Shown here piece by piece: positions 17,648 to 27,401 of a stretch of 64,000 bases of DNA. The stretch spans positions 1 through 64,000 of the forward strand of contig NZ_BAMN01000007.1 in assembly GCF_000615905.1 (NCBI RefSeq), read 5' to 3'. A model generated the notes under the pieces. The model saw only the letters and a list, made by a program, of their open reading frames with translations, had not been told where the DNA came from and ran no database searches. Position 1 is the stretch's first letter; every line of letters begins with the position of its first letter. Origin of the DNA: Companilactobacillus nodensis DSM 19682 = JCM 14932 = NBRC 107160 (lineage in GTDB: Bacteria > Bacillota > Bacilli > Lactobacillales > Lactobacillaceae). The translations under genes were made by a program, and so were the position numbers.

Positions 17648-19030
17648 TTAATATAATTTAACTGTTCCTGACGATGCTTTGCCCTTAACGGTATAAATTG
17701 GTTCATTTCCAACTCGACCATCCTTGAAATCCAAAGTATCGTGATCCAAAACAGCTAATTCTGGTGCTCTAACGATGCCGCTCTTTGCCTGAAGATCAAA
17801 TTTATAATCTTTTGGCAACATAGTAATTTTTACAGCGCCACTATGTGATTCAGCCTCCAAATCACCTGTCAGTTCATTTATGCTCAAGGCAACCGTTCTC
17901 GAATGACTAACAATATGACCACTGCCGCTTAGTCCTTCGCCACGGATCGCACCACTATGCGCATTGATTTCAAATTCACGTCCCAAAACATTATGAATCT
18001 TGATAGAACCACTGTGTGCGGACAGTTCTAGGACATCCTCGGCCTTAACATTATCCAACTTAACCTTACCAGACTGGTCTCTGACAGAAAGATTCTCAAC
18101 TGAAATATTATTAAAATAGCCATTGCCACTGTTGATCGTAGCCTTGACAGTTCTAAGACCACCGATTCCAGTAACATGCAAGTTACCAGCAATATTACCA
18201 ATACGCATATCACCAGCAAACTTACGTGGAATCAACACTTGCGTTCTAACTTTCAAGTGTAAGAACTTAGGATAACGCCCTTGAGCAATTTTGACGGTAC
18301 CATCTTGGGATTTTGTTCTGGCAAAGTAATCTGGATTATTACGAGACATGTACTCTCTTAAAATAATCTTGTCACCGTCAGTTGGCAGAACCCGCAATAC
18401 TGCATAACTATAATTAATATCTAAACGCTCGATGTCCTCGATAGCAAACGACTCTTCATTGACCAAGTTGAGTGTTTCAACATATACTTCTGTGTCGACA
18501 TGGTGATCGAATTGTTCATCGAACTTTGAAAAAGTATCACGTACCTTGTTCTTATTCTGGTCAAAATTAATGCCACGGCCGTCAATTGTCATATTGCCTA
18601 ACTTCATGCCATTCTCGTCAGCTTGAAATATTCGTCCTTCACCAATCGAAACGCCATCCCCATCGGCACGAAATGACTTACCTTTATTGATGAAAACACC
18701 AGTTTTGTCGATCTTTAACTTATCGCCACCATCAATCGTAATTCCTGATTGATTGATATCAATATGATGACTACCTTCACTGTCAGGCTGTTCATCGTCA
18801 ACATCATCCTGCATAACTTCATCGATCAAGTCATTGATATCTCCGAATTCAGCAAATGATTCTTTCACTGCATCTTCAAGCGACTTGCCCTCATCTACCT
18901 TATCTTCTGCCGCAGCAATCAAATCTGACTTCAATTCCTCAGCCAATTCATGAATATCAGGTGTGTGCGGATAGTCTTCAAATATTTCTGATAATTGTTT
19001 TTTTACTAGTTCTACAATTTTTTCATTCAT
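17648..19030 (-). CDS. HAAS (DUF1700)-DUF4097 protein
   Basis: A 460-residue protein. Residues 1-75 form a helical HAAS/DUF1700-like domain (YPHTPDIHELAEELKSDL, ESFAEFGDINDLIDEV). A linker with short GV-I-G-GEG repeats (about 90-160) follows. A DUF4097 beta-helix occupies the C-terminal half with recurring S-G-x-V/I-K rungs (AHSGSIKIHN, SHSGAVKITM). No signal peptide or membrane helix is visible. Such proteins are often paired with PadR regulators and respond to envelope stress in Firmicutes, but the biochemical role is not established. It starts two bases after the padR stop codon, so translation is likely coupled. Confidence 0.85.
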   Translation of the reverse strand: MNEKIVELVKKQLSEIFEDYPHTPDIHELAEELKSDLIAAAEDKVDEGKSLEDAVKESFAEFGDINDLIDEVMQDDVDDEQPDSEGSHHIDINQSGITIDGGDKLKIDKTGVFINKGKSFRADGDGVSIGEGRIFQADENGMKLGNMTIDGRGINFDQNKNKVRDTFSKFDEQFDHHVDTEVYVETLNLVNEESFAIEDIERLDINYSYAVLRVLPTDGDKIILREYMSRNNPDYFARTKSQDGTVKIAQGRYPKFLHLKVRTQVLIPRKFAGDMRIGNIAGNLHVTGIGGLRTVKATINSGNGYFNNISVENLSVRDQSGKVKLDNVKAEDVLELSAHSGSIKIHNVLGREFEINAHSGAIRGEGLSGSGHIVSHSRTVALSINELTGDLEAESHSGAVKITMLPKDYKFDLQAKSGIVRAPELAVLDHDTLDFKDGRVGNEPIYTVKGKASSGTVKLY

Positions 19031-19032
19031 AA

Positions 19033-19374
19033 TTAGTCGATCCTTCCAAGAATTAAGTCATCGATCACGTGCTTGGCAAAATTCCATTCCTTAACGTTTG
19101 TTTTTAAAGTTTCTGTACCTTGTTCAGTTATTTTGTAATACTTACGTCTGCCACCCTGGCTCTCATCACCCCAGTAACTCTGGATGTCACCATTTTTTTC
19201 TAATCGTCTAAAGACGGTGTAGAGTGTTGCTTCGTTAAGCTCATATGCTTCATGACTCAGTTGTCTTATCGTCTTGGCAATTTCATATCCATAGCTATCA
19301 CCTTGGCTAAGAATATTCAAAACGATCGTCGTAGTATGGCCGCGAATTATATCCTTCGAAATTATTGGTTTCAT
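19033..19374 (-). CDS. PadR-family transcriptional regulator
   Basis: A 113-residue winged-helix regulator with the PadR pattern TTTIVLNILSQGDSYGYEIAKTI, EATLYTVFRRLEKNGDI and GGRRKYYKITEQG. The ATG at 19374 has an AAGGAAG site eight bases upstream; an upstream start at 19410 lacks one. It is the first gene of a two-gene operon with the DUF4097 gene and probably represses its own operon. The ligand is unknown. Confidence 0.9.
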   Translation of the reverse strand: MKPIISKDIIRGHTTTIVLNILSQGDSYGYEIAKTIRQLSHEAYELNEATLYTVFRRLEKNGDIQSYWGDESQGGRRKYYKITEQGTETLKTNVKEWNFAKHVIDDLILGRID

Positions 19375-19448
19375 AATCTTGTCTTCCTTTCGATAAATAT
19401 AATTTAACACCCATTACTATGTGTGTCAAAGTAATTATTTCAAAATAG

Positions 19449-19484
19449 TAAAAAAAGACTGCTTTCTACTTAGCAGTCTTTTTT
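19449..19484 (-). terminator. Terminator of the branched-chain catabolic operon
   Basis: Stem AAAAGACTGCT/AGCAGTCTTTT with T-run, directly after the leucine dehydrogenase gene. Confidence 0.88.
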
Positions 19485-19497
19485 ATATGAATCTCGA

Positions 19498-20595
19498 TTA
19501 AACAGTCTTGAGGGACGATTTTTCATTTTGAAGGAAATTACCACGAACATTTAACATTGAATCAATTCTTTCTTCGGCTAATCTATCTGCAGCTTCAGCA
19601 GTTGTAATGTCGTCACGTTTAGAAATTTCAAATACCTTATCCATTTGATCATAGATTGTCTTAACTTTTTCGAGAGCACGTTCACGGTCATAGCCTTTCA
19701 ATTCATCAGCTACGTTAATAACACCACCAGCGTTGACAATGAAGTCTGGACCATAAACAATTCCTCTATCTTTTAACATTTGTCCATGTTTTTCAATGTC
19801 TAACAATTGATTATTAGAACTTCCACAAACAGCTTTTACTTTTAATCTTGGGATCGTGTCGTCATTCAGAATAGCCCCCAAAGCACATGGAGCAAAGATA
19901 TCAGCGTCAACATCATAAATCTCGTCTGGCAGAACCGCTGTAGCACCATAATCATTGACCATACGATCGATAGCATCTTGATTGATGTCAGTCACTACAA
20001 TATGTGCACCTTCATCATTGAGATGTTTTGCCAAACCAGTAGCAACATTACCAGCACCCTGAATAGAAATCGTCTTGCCAGTTAAATTATCATCACCAAA
20101 GGCTTCTTTGGCGGTACGTTTCATTGCATAATAAACTCCCAAAGCAGTGACAGGACTAGGATTACCAGATGCCCCTTTTGCATCACTTGTTCCAGTTACG
20201 TGATTCGTTTCCATATAGATTGAATTCATGTCATCAACAGTCGTACCAACATCTTCGGCTGTAATGTAACGTCCATTCAAGCTTTCAATGTAACGTCCTA
20301 AAGCTCTGAACATCGCTTCACTTTTATCTTTCTTTGGATCACCAATAATTACTGTTTTGGCACCACCGATATTTAATCCAGCGGCAGCGTTCTTGTATGT
20401 CATCCCTTTAGCCAAGCGAAGTGCATCATTCAATGCTTCTTCTTCACTGTTATACGGCCACATTCTGCAGCCGCCAAGGGCTGGTCCTAAGGTCGTATCA
20501 TGAATGGCAATGATTGCCTTCAATCCTGATACCTTGTCTTGACAGAATACAACTTGTTCATAATCATCGTGTGTCATTACTTCAAATAAGTTCAT
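19498..20595 (-). CDS. Leucine dehydrogenase (branched-chain amino-acid dehydrogenase)
   Basis: A 365-residue Glu/Leu/Phe/Val dehydrogenase that interconverts leucine, isoleucine or valine with their 2-oxo acids using [13 protein letters not shown], the lysines of [18 protein letters not shown] (68 and 80), and the Rossmann motif [13 protein letters not shown] identify it. It is the last gene of the ptb-buk-bkd cluster, 16 bases after the E2 gene, and supplies the substrate for the keto-acid dehydrogenase. The ATG follows GGAGGAATG. B. subtilis has the equivalent bcd gene within its bkd operon. Confidence 0.92.
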   Translation of the reverse strand: MNLFEVMTHDDYEQVVFCQDKVSGLKAIIAIHDTTLGPALGGCRMWPYNSEEEALNDALRLAKGMTYKNAAAGLNIGGAKTVIIGDPKKDKSEAMFRALGRYIESLNGRYITAEDVGTTVDDMNSIYMETNHVTGTSDAKGASGNPSPVTALGVYYAMKRTAKEAFGDDNLTGKTISIQGAGNVATGLAKHLNDEGAHIVVTDINQDAIDRMVNDYGATAVLPDEIYDVDADIFAPCALGAILNDDTIPRLKVKAVCGSSNNQLLDIEKHGQMLKDRGIVYGPDFIVNAGGVINVADELKGYDRERALEKVKTIYDQMDKVFEISKRDDITTAEAADRLAEERIDSMLNVRGNFLQNEKSSLKTV

Positions 20596-20611
20596 GGCTC
20601 ATTCCTCCAAA

Positions 20612-21839
20612 TTAATAAATATTTGTATTTTGATCAATTGCTTCAAGATTTGCCTTTACTTCATTCAAAAACTTACCTGCTGCCAAACCATCCAGAATAC
20701 GGTGGTCAAGCGTTAAGCACAAATTAACTTTGTTTCTAATGCCAAATGTATCATCATCTAAAACTGACAGCTCCTTACGAATCGATTCTACTTGTAAAAT
20801 TGCTGCCTGAGGATAGTTGATGATACCCATTGATTCGACTGATCCAAAGGAACCAGTGTTATTCACTGTGATTGTTCCACCTTCACTATCAGATCCCTTC
20901 AAAGTATTTGTTTTGACTCCAGTCGCTAGACGACTGACTTCTGCTGCGATACCGGTGATTGACAGCCGATCAGCATGTTTGATGACTGGAACAAAGAGTG
21001 CATCATCGTTGCAACGGCGATAGAAATATTAATATCTTTATGCTGAATAATTTCGTCATTTTGCCAACTGCTATTTAGCTTTGGATTATTGCGTAATGCT
21101 GAACTAACCGCTTTAACGAAGAATGGGAAGTAAGATAATCCGAAGCCATTTTGTTCTTTGAACTCATTCTTCAAACTATTTCTTAACTTAACCAATCCAG
21201 TCACATCAACTTCGATCATTGTCCAAGCTTGCGGTATCTCATGAACACTCCTCAACATATTCTGAGCAATCATTTTTCTTACTGGGTCAGCCTTAGTAAC
21301 AAGGTCATTGTTTGATACCGTTGTTTCAGCTACTGGTGTTGCCGGTGGTGCTGATTGTGCGACTGATTGGACTGGCTGATTGTCAACGACAGGTACTTCT
21401 TTGGGTTGGTAATTTAAGACATCTTTTCTCGTAATACGGCCATCCTTACCAGTTCCCGCTACCAAGCTCAAATCAATATTGCGTTCTCCGGCTATCTTAA
21501 GAACTGCTGGTGAGAATCTTCCGGCTGCTTTGGTTGATGGTGTGTTTTGTTCTTCTACACTGTTTCCTTTTTGGTAGTCGGTGCTGATTCTGCTGCACCT
21601 TCAGTCGTCATCTTCAAAATATCTGTTCCAATCGGCACCACGTCATTTTCATTAACCAATAATTCTTCGATCACGCCTTCATCACTCGAGGGGATCTCAG
21701 TGACGACCTTATCAGAAATTGCCTCCAAGATCGGATCGTATTTTTTTACATAGTCACCAGGTTTCACCATCCATTGAGAAACAGTTGCTTCGGTTACACT
21801 CTCACCCAACGGCGGCATTTTTATTATGAGTTCTGACAT
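20612..21839 (-). pseudogene. bkdC: Branched-chain 2-oxo acid dehydrogenase E2 (BkdC), two frameshifts
   Basis: Three frames together spell one E2. They give a lipoyl domain with AISDKVVTEIPS (lipoyl lysine about residue 44), a peripheral subunit-binding domain (SPAVLKIAGERNIDLSLVAGTGKDGRI), and a catalytic domain ending with the active-site histidine and aspartate in TLDHRILDG. Breaks lie near 21555 and 21007. Each is repaired by one added base: ACAGT-GTAGAAG, and ACGATG read as ACGGATG. The restored protein is about 408 residues. It is the core of the BKD complex, so decay here would silence the pathway. Sequence error is the simpler explanation. Confidence 0.88.
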
Positions 21840-21851
21840 AAGTTTAACCTC

Positions 21852-22835
21852 CTAAAATTCAGCTAATTCTCTAATAGATTTGGTTACATCTGCTTGATTG
21901 ACCAGGAAGGCATCTTCCAAGTCTTTGGCATACGGCATACTAGGTGAATCTGGTCCCGCAAGGATCTTGATTGGAGCATCTAGGTCAAACAATACTTCTT
22001 CAGCAATGATTGCCGAAACATTATTCATAACGCTACCCTCTTTGGTATCCTCAGTGATCAAGAGGACTTTTCCCGTTTTGCGAACAGCCTCAAGAACGGT
22101 TTCCTTATCAATTGGATACAAACTTCTCAAATCAACTACTTCGACTGAAAACTCATCCTTCAATTCCTCGGCAGCTTTGAGTGCAAATTGCAACATCACT
22201 CCATATGCGATCACAGTTACGTCATCCCCTTGCTTGAGGATATTAGCTTTGTCTAGTGGAACCGTATAGTCATCATCAGGAATATCATCTTTGATCGAAC
22301 GATATAGTTTTTTATGTTCATAGAACAGCACTGGATCTTCACTTCTGATAGCTGACTTCAACAGTCCTTTGGCATCATAGACTGTCGATGGTGTCACGAT
22401 TCTTAACCCCGGCTGACCAGCAAAAATTTTTTCAGTTGATTGTGAATGATAGAATCCACCACGTACGCCACCGCCATATGGTGTCCGCATGACAATTGGC
22501 GAGATCCAATCACCAGCTGACTTGTAGCGCATCTTGGTAGCTTCAGACATAATCTGATTGACCGCTGGCAAGATATAATCCGCAAACTGGAATTCAGCAA
22601 TGGCATGATGTCCCATAACACCGAGGCCAACCGCTAGTCCAGCAATTTCAGATTCTCCTAATGGTGAATTGAAAACACGTTTGTCACCGAATTCTTCGGC
22701 TAGACCTTTGGTAACTCCGAACACCCCACCTTTGACACCACCAACATCTTCACCGAAGATCATTACCCCTTCATCATGTCGCATTTCTTCAGTAATGGCG
22801 AGATTCAATGCTTCTAAATAAGATTTTTCAGACAT
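21852..22835 (-). CDS. bkdB: Branched-chain 2-oxo acid dehydrogenase E1 beta
   Basis: A 327-residue beta subunit of the thiamine-diphosphate E1. GEDVGGVKGGVFGVTKGL, AEFQFADYILPAVNQI and a C-terminal transketolase domain (VEVVDLRSLYPID, ITEDTKEGS) are typical. It sits six bases after the E1 alpha stop. It forms an alpha2beta2 heterotetramer that decarboxylates 2-oxo acids from leucine, isoleucine and valine. Pyruvate dehydrogenase E1 beta is similar, but the ptb-buk-leuDH context favours BKD. Confidence 0.92.
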   Translation of the reverse strand: MSEKSYLEALNLAITEEMRHDEGVMIFGEDVGGVKGGVFGVTKGLAEEFGDKRVFNSPLGESEIAGLAVGLGVMGHHAIAEFQFADYILPAVNQIMSEATKMRYKSAGDWISPIVMRTPYGGGVRGGFYHSQSTEKIFAGQPGLRIVTPSTVYDAKGLLKSAIRSEDPVLFYEHKKLYRSIKDDIPDDDYTVPLDKANILKQGDDVTVIAYGVMLQFALKAAEELKDEFSVEVVDLRSLYPIDKETVLEAVRKTGKVLLITEDTKEGSVMNNVSAIIAEEVLFDLDAPIKILAGPDSPSMPYAKDLEDAFLVNQADVTKSIRELAEF

Positions 22836-22840
22836 TTTTC

Positions 22841-23827
22841 TTACTCCTCTTCATAAATGTGCGTCATTAATTGATCTGAGGCCGGATTCGGCATTTCTTC
22901 TGCTTCCTCAGTTGCTTGATTGATTTTTGCTTCTAATTCTTTTTTGATACTTGCTAGTTCAGCTTCACTGAGGACTTTTTCAGACAATAACTGTTTCTCC
23001 ATCAACATTACACAGTCGTTCTCTTTCATTTCAGCAATATCGTCCGGTGTACGATAGACTCTCTGATCATCATCGGATGAATGAGCTGTCAAACGATCGA
23101 CTAACATTTCGATCAGTGTAGATCCATTACCATTTCTGGCATTGTCAGCAGCTTCTTTGAAAGCTAGATACGTTTCCGCAAAATCACGTCCATTAACTTG
23201 CTTACCGAATATTCCATAACCAGTTGCACGGACAGACAAGTCTTTAACACCGAATTCTTCTGCATTTGGAGTCGAAATGGCATAACCGTTATTCTCAATT
23301 ACAAACACCATTGGTAACTTCTGGACTCCCGCAAAGTTCAATGCTTCATGGAAATCTCCCTCTGCAGTTGAGCCCTCACCAGTAGCTGTCAAAGCAATTG
23401 CTTTGCTGCCATCGATCTGCATTGCCAAAGCTACACCAGTCGCAACCGGATATTGAGTTGTGACAGTTGAACTGAATGGCACAATATTGTGTGCTCGATC
23501 ACCGTAGTGATTAGGCATCTGACGACCATGAGAAGATGGATCATCAGCTTTACCAAGTGAACCCATCAGAATATCCTTGGCACTCATGCCCCAAACCATC
23601 ACTGCTGCCATATCACGGTAATAAGGCAAGAAATAATCTTTATCATGCTCAAAAGCTAACGCCATTGCCACTTGTCCAACTTCTGCACCTTGTCCAGAAA
23701 TATTAAAAGTTGATTTACCGATACGATTAAGCTGCCACAAACGCTCGTCTAGCATACGTGCTTCTTTGACCATTCGGTATGCTTGTATCAACTCATCTTT
23801 TGTTAGTTGACTATCTTTTAGTTTCAT
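22841..23827 (-). CDS. bkdA: Branched-chain 2-oxo acid dehydrogenase E1 alpha
   Basis: A 328-residue alpha subunit with the ThDP/Mg motif from TGEGSTAEGDFHEALNF to VIENNGYAIS (about residues 140-180) and the phosphorylation-loop-like DRLTAHSSDDD. The start ATG follows an AGGAG site. It lies between the E3 and E1 beta genes with short gaps. The order E3-E1alpha-E1beta-E2 is that of Enterococcus faecalis bkdDABC. Confidence 0.92.
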   Translation of the reverse strand: MKLKDSQLTKDELIQAYRMVKEARMLDERLWQLNRIGKSTFNISGQGAEVGQVAMALAFEHDKDYFLPYYRDMAAVMVWGMSAKDILMGSLGKADDPSSHGRQMPNHYGDRAHNIVPFSSTVTTQYPVATGVALAMQIDGSKAIALTATGEGSTAEGDFHEALNFAGVQKLPMVFVIENNGYAISTPNAEEFGVKDLSVRATGYGIFGKQVNGRDFAETYLAFKEAADNARNGNGSTLIEMLVDRLTAHSSDDDQRVYRTPDDIAEMKENDCVMLMEKQLLSEKVLSEAELASIKKELEAKINQATEEAEEMPNPASDQLMTHIYEEE

Positions 23828-23845
23828 CGCTATAACTCCTATCGA

Positions 23846-25264
23846 TTATTTGTTTAGTGAATTACCATTGATATCTCGAGCAGCCTCCATGATCACTTCA
23901 GAAAGCGACGGATGAGGATGCACAGTTTCACCAATTTCTTGTGGTGTAGCATTCAGATAAATTCCTAATGCCGGTTCACTGATTAAGTCTGTCGCATGTG
24001 GACCAACAATGCTTACACCGATCAAGTCGTCATTATCCTTGTCAGCAAAAACTTCTATCTGACCAATTGATTCACCCATGATCATCGACTTACCGTTAAA
24101 CTTGAAATCGAATTGTCCATGATCAGCCTTAACCTCGTGACCATTAGTGCCATCAGTAATTCCAACACTAGCAATTTCTGGATACGTATAAACCCCACGA
24201 GGGATGTTGTCATATTTCAATGGTGTAACATCGTGTTCTAATATCTTCTCAACTGCAATCTCAGATTCTGCGGCAGCCACATGTGCCAACTGAAGGGTTG
24301 GAATCACATCGCCTACTGCATAGATGTTCTCAGCACTTGTTTGGAAAAACTCATTTACTTTTATCCCACGCTTGCCATATTCAACTCCGGAAGCTTCAAG
24401 ACCGATATTCTCAATATTTGGACGTCTACCAACTGCCACTAGAATTTTTTCGGATTTAATTTCAGTTTTTTCTCCGGCCTTGTCCGCAATTATTTTTGTC
24501 TCACCATCACTGACTTCAACTGATTCAACTTTGGTAGATAGCAATAAATTAATTCCCTGTTTTTCAAATTCAGCTTTTAGTTGACTGGAAATTTTTTTAC
24601 TTTCGTTAACGATCAATCTGTCTTGGAATTCTACAATAGTAACTTTGACACCCATCCATTTGAGTAATGACGCCCATTCGACACCGATAACTCCGCCGCC
24701 GATAATAGTGATCGACTTCGGCAATGTTTCTAATTCCAAAATTCCGTTAGAAGATAAAATATTTATTTCATCCACATTGATGTTGGGCAAACTAGCTGGT
24801 CTTGAACCTGTGGCAATCAAAACATTCTTCGGTGTCAAAATAATTTCATCAGCATCACCCTCTGGCTTGATCATTACTGAGCCCGATTTAGGAGTAAAAA
24901 TCGATGTCCCTAGAACACTACCCTCACCTTGGAAGTAATCAATCTTGTTCATTTTGATCAATGCCGCAACACCGTTACGAAGATTACTAACGATCTTGTC
25001 TTTACGCTGTTTGATCTTCAAAAAATCAACTTGATATTCGGCATCAGTTTCAATTCCAAATTCTGAAATGTTCTTGAATTCTCGAATTGCCTGCGCACTC
25101 TTCAAATATGCCTTGGTAGGAATACATCCACGATTTAAGCAGGTTCCACCGACCAGATCACGTTCGACTAACGCAACATTCAAACCCTCTTTGGCAGCTT
25201 TGATGGCTCCGGAATATCCACCGATTCCACCACCAATTACGACTAGATCATATTCTTTTGGCAT
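23846..25264 (-). CDS. bkdD: Dihydrolipoamide dehydrogenase of the BKD complex (E3)
   Basis: A 472-residue FAD flavoprotein. It has GGGIGGYSGA for FAD binding, the redox disulfide GGTCLNRGCIPTK (Cys42/Cys47), an NAD-binding GGGVIGVEWA and the catalytic HPHPSLSE near the C-terminus. It reoxidises the lipoyl group of the E2. It overlaps the 3' end of the kinase gene by 17 bases. A second E3 gene for pyruvate dehydrogenase is at 62.3-63.7 kb, so this copy is dedicated to the branched-chain complex. Confidence 0.92.
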   Translation of the reverse strand: MPKEYDLVVIGGGIGGYSGAIKAAKEGLNVALVERDLVGGTCLNRGCIPTKAYLKSAQAIREFKNISEFGIETDAEYQVDFLKIKQRKDKIVSNLRNGVAALIKMNKIDYFQGEGSVLGTSIFTPKSGSVMIKPEGDADEIILTPKNVLIATGSRPASLPNINVDEINILSSNGILELETLPKSITIIGGGVIGVEWASLLKWMGVKVTIVEFQDRLIVNESKKISSQLKAEFEKQGINLLLSTKVESVEVSDGETKIIADKAGEKTEIKSEKILVAVGRRPNIENIGLEASGVEYGKRGIKVNEFFQTSAENIYAVGDVIPTLQLAHVAAAESEIAVEKILEHDVTPLKYDNIPRGVYTYPEIASVGITDGTNGHEVKADHGQFDFKFNGKSMIMGESIGQIEVFADKDNDDLIGVSIVGPHATDLISEPALGIYLNATPQEIGETVHPHPSLSEVIMEAARDINGNSLNK

Positions 25265-26349
25265 GTGCTAAAGCCTCCGATTCCTTTTGATAGTTTTTTA
25301 CATCTTCGGTTCCAGTTAATACTCTCTGTGCTCCTAGATTCAGTGCCTGCATTTCCATTTCTCCAGGAATAACTACTACATCAGCAATCCATTTATTTTT
25401 TTGTGTCAGCGCTTTCTTCAAAGGCACAGAATACGCCAAACCACCGGTCAAAATTACCATATCTACTTCTCCCTGTAATACCGCAGCTTGTTTACCGATT
25501 TCTTTGGATATTTGATAGACCAAACTATCAAAAACTAATTTGGCATATTTGTCACCCGATGTAATTTTTGCTTCAACTTCACGCAGGTCATTGGTGCCTA
25601 AATACGAAACCAAGCCGCCAGTTTGCGTAATCAACTTTCTCATCGTTTCTCGATCTGTTTGATGATCAAAAACATAATCAACCACACTCATAGCACTGAC
25701 CTGACCAGTTCGATTAGGTGCGAACGGACCTTCACCATCCAATCCGTTATTAACATCGACTACCTTACCGCGCTTATGTGCGCCGATACTAATACCGCCG
25801 CCGAGATGCGCCACAATAACATTAGATTCAGCATATTTTTTGTTGATATTTTTCAGAGCTTCTCTAGCAACGGCTTTTTGATTCAGAGCATGGAACACGC
25901 TTCGCCTCTCTAATCCCTTGAATCCACTAAGATATGCAACTGGTTCAAATTCATCGACACTACCGGATCAACAATGAAAGCTCTCTTTTGAAGTTTCTTA
26001 GCAAAATAATCAGAAATTATGGCACCAAGATTGGAGCATGTATACCAAACTTACCCGACCGCAAGTCTTCTATCATTGCCGTATCTACTTCATAAGTTCC
26101 GCCAGGAATGGGCCGCATCAGCCCTCCTCGACCGACAAATGCATCGATGCTATTCAAATCAATATTATGAGCTGTAATATATTCTTCAATTTTTTGTATG
26201 CGAAACGGTTCTTGCTCAACTAAACTGTGAAACTTTAATATTTCATGATTTTCATGTTCAATATTTTGATTCAACACACATTCATTATCAGCAAACAATG
26301 CAATTTTGGTCGAAGTTGAACCTGGATTAATAATCAGTGTCCTTATCAT
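25248..26349 (-). pseudogene. buk: Butyrate/branched-chain acid kinase, two frameshifts
   Basis: ASKHA-fold kinase that makes ATP from butyryl- or isovaleryl-phosphate. The first frame opens with LIINPGSTSTKIALF and has GRGGLMRPIPGGTY. It stops after GIHAP; the next frame reads SNLGAIISDYFAKKLQKRAFIVDPV; a third continues VDEFEPVAYLSGFKG into VFHALNQKAVAREAL and the LGGGISIGAH core. The breaks are near 26035 (one missing T/A pair) and 25958 (one missing C/G pair). The restored length of about 367 residues is normal. It lies 14 bases after ptb. Confidence 0.88.
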
Positions 26350-26363
26350 AGATTTATACCTGC

Positions 26364-27191
26364 TTAAATAGTTTTTAAAGCAAATTTCAGTGATAATATT
26401 TTGTTTTCGAGTGAATCACCACGAGATGTTAAGACGATTGGAACCTTAGTTCCCACAATAATTCCACCAACTTTAGCATTGGCAAACATTGTTAGTGACT
26501 TGTACAAGACATTACCGACATCAATATTAGGAACTACCAAAACATCAGCATCCCCTTGTATCGGTCCGGTAAACTTCTTTTCCTCCGCAATTTCTTTGGA
26601 TAAAGAAATATCTAGCGAAAGTGGACCATAGACAATTGCGTCAATTTTTTTATCTTGATAGTACTCAGTTAAATCTTTAGCTTTGACCGATGAAGGCATT
26701 TTGGGATTAAAATTCTCCGCTGAGCTCAACAACGATACTTTGGGTGATTTAATACCGATCGAATGCGCTACGTCGATGGCATTCTCAATTATCAATCGTT
26801 CCTGATCAATATCAGGATCTATATTCATTGCTGCATCCGTCAGCAACACCGGCCGATTCAATGCTGATATCTCAATAATCGACACGTGAGACAGTAATTT
26901 CTTTTGAACCAAGCCATATTCTTTTTTTAAAACTTCCTTCAAAATCGTATGTGTCTGAACTAATCCTTTGAAGATAACATTCGCACCGTTCAGGACATCG
27001 TTGACTGCCAACCTGACCGCCTCTTCGTCAGAATCAGCTTCGATATATGATACATTGCTCCAAAAATGATATTCAGGTTTATCGACTCCAAATAAGTCAA
27101 AGGATATATTGTCATCATGGAAACTATCTACTAGTTCAAAAATTTTAAAGTCGTTTGCTCCCGCAATCGAAATCCGGATTTTATTACTCAC
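26364..27191 (-). CDS. ptb: Phosphate butyryltransferase
   Basis: A 275-residue member of the phosphate acetyl/butyryltransferase family. It converts acyl-CoA to acyl-phosphate for the downstream kinase. VFKGLVQTHTILKEVL, LLTDAAMNIDP and VGTKVPIVLTSRGD are family segments. The start is GTG at 27191 with GAGGTAAC upstream. It is the first gene of ptb-buk-bkdDABC-leuDH, so the operon starts with the energy-conserving branch. Confidence 0.9.
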   Translation of the reverse strand: MSNKIRISIAGANDFKIFELVDSFHDDNISFDLFGVDKPEYHFWSNVSYIEADSDEEAVRLAVNDVLNGANVIFKGLVQTHTILKEVLKKEYGLVQKKLLSHVSIIEISALNRPVLLTDAAMNIDPDIDQERLIIENAIDVAHSIGIKSPKVSLLSSAENFNPKMPSSVKAKDLTEYYQDKKIDAIVYGPLSLDISLSKEIAEEKKFTGPIQGDADVLVVPNIDVGNVLYKSLTMFANAKVGGIIVGTKVPIVLTSRGDSLENKILSLKFALKTI

Positions 27192-27246
27192 TTCGGTTAC
27201 CTCACAATTTCTATACCAATTTTTAAAAGATAAGATTTTTTCACAA

Positions 27247-27301
27247 TATACTGTTTCTTATATTTCACCGACAGTATACATGAGTCTATTCATGTAGGCA
27301 A
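27247..27301 (-). promoter_or_regulatory. Promoter and operator-like dyads of the ptb-buk-bkd operon
   Basis: On the minus strand TTGCCT and TATACT are 17 bases apart, with TG before the -10. A dyad TACATGA-N6-TCATGTA (27277-27296) fills the spacer. A second dyad, TATACTGT/ACAGTATA (27247-27254 and 27271-27278), starts at the -10. Both could bind a repressor; none is encoded nearby. Confidence 0.55.
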
Positions 27302-27341
27302 ATAAAAGCTATTATAAAAAATAATATTCCGGTCATATTTG

Positions 27342-27371
27342 TTGACTTTCACAATTTATACCAATTATACT
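27342..27371 (+). promoter_or_regulatory. Promoter of the APC permease
   Basis: TTGACT and TATACT with an 18-base spacer, about 30 bases before the start codon. Confidence 0.65.
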
Positions 27372-27401
27372 TTAGATGAAAAAATTCAAGGAGGAGGCGT
27401 T

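Noticed and set aside
27339-27401. Upstream TTG start for the APC permease
   Set aside because: It falls on the -35 box; the ATG at 27402 has a strong AAGGAGG site.
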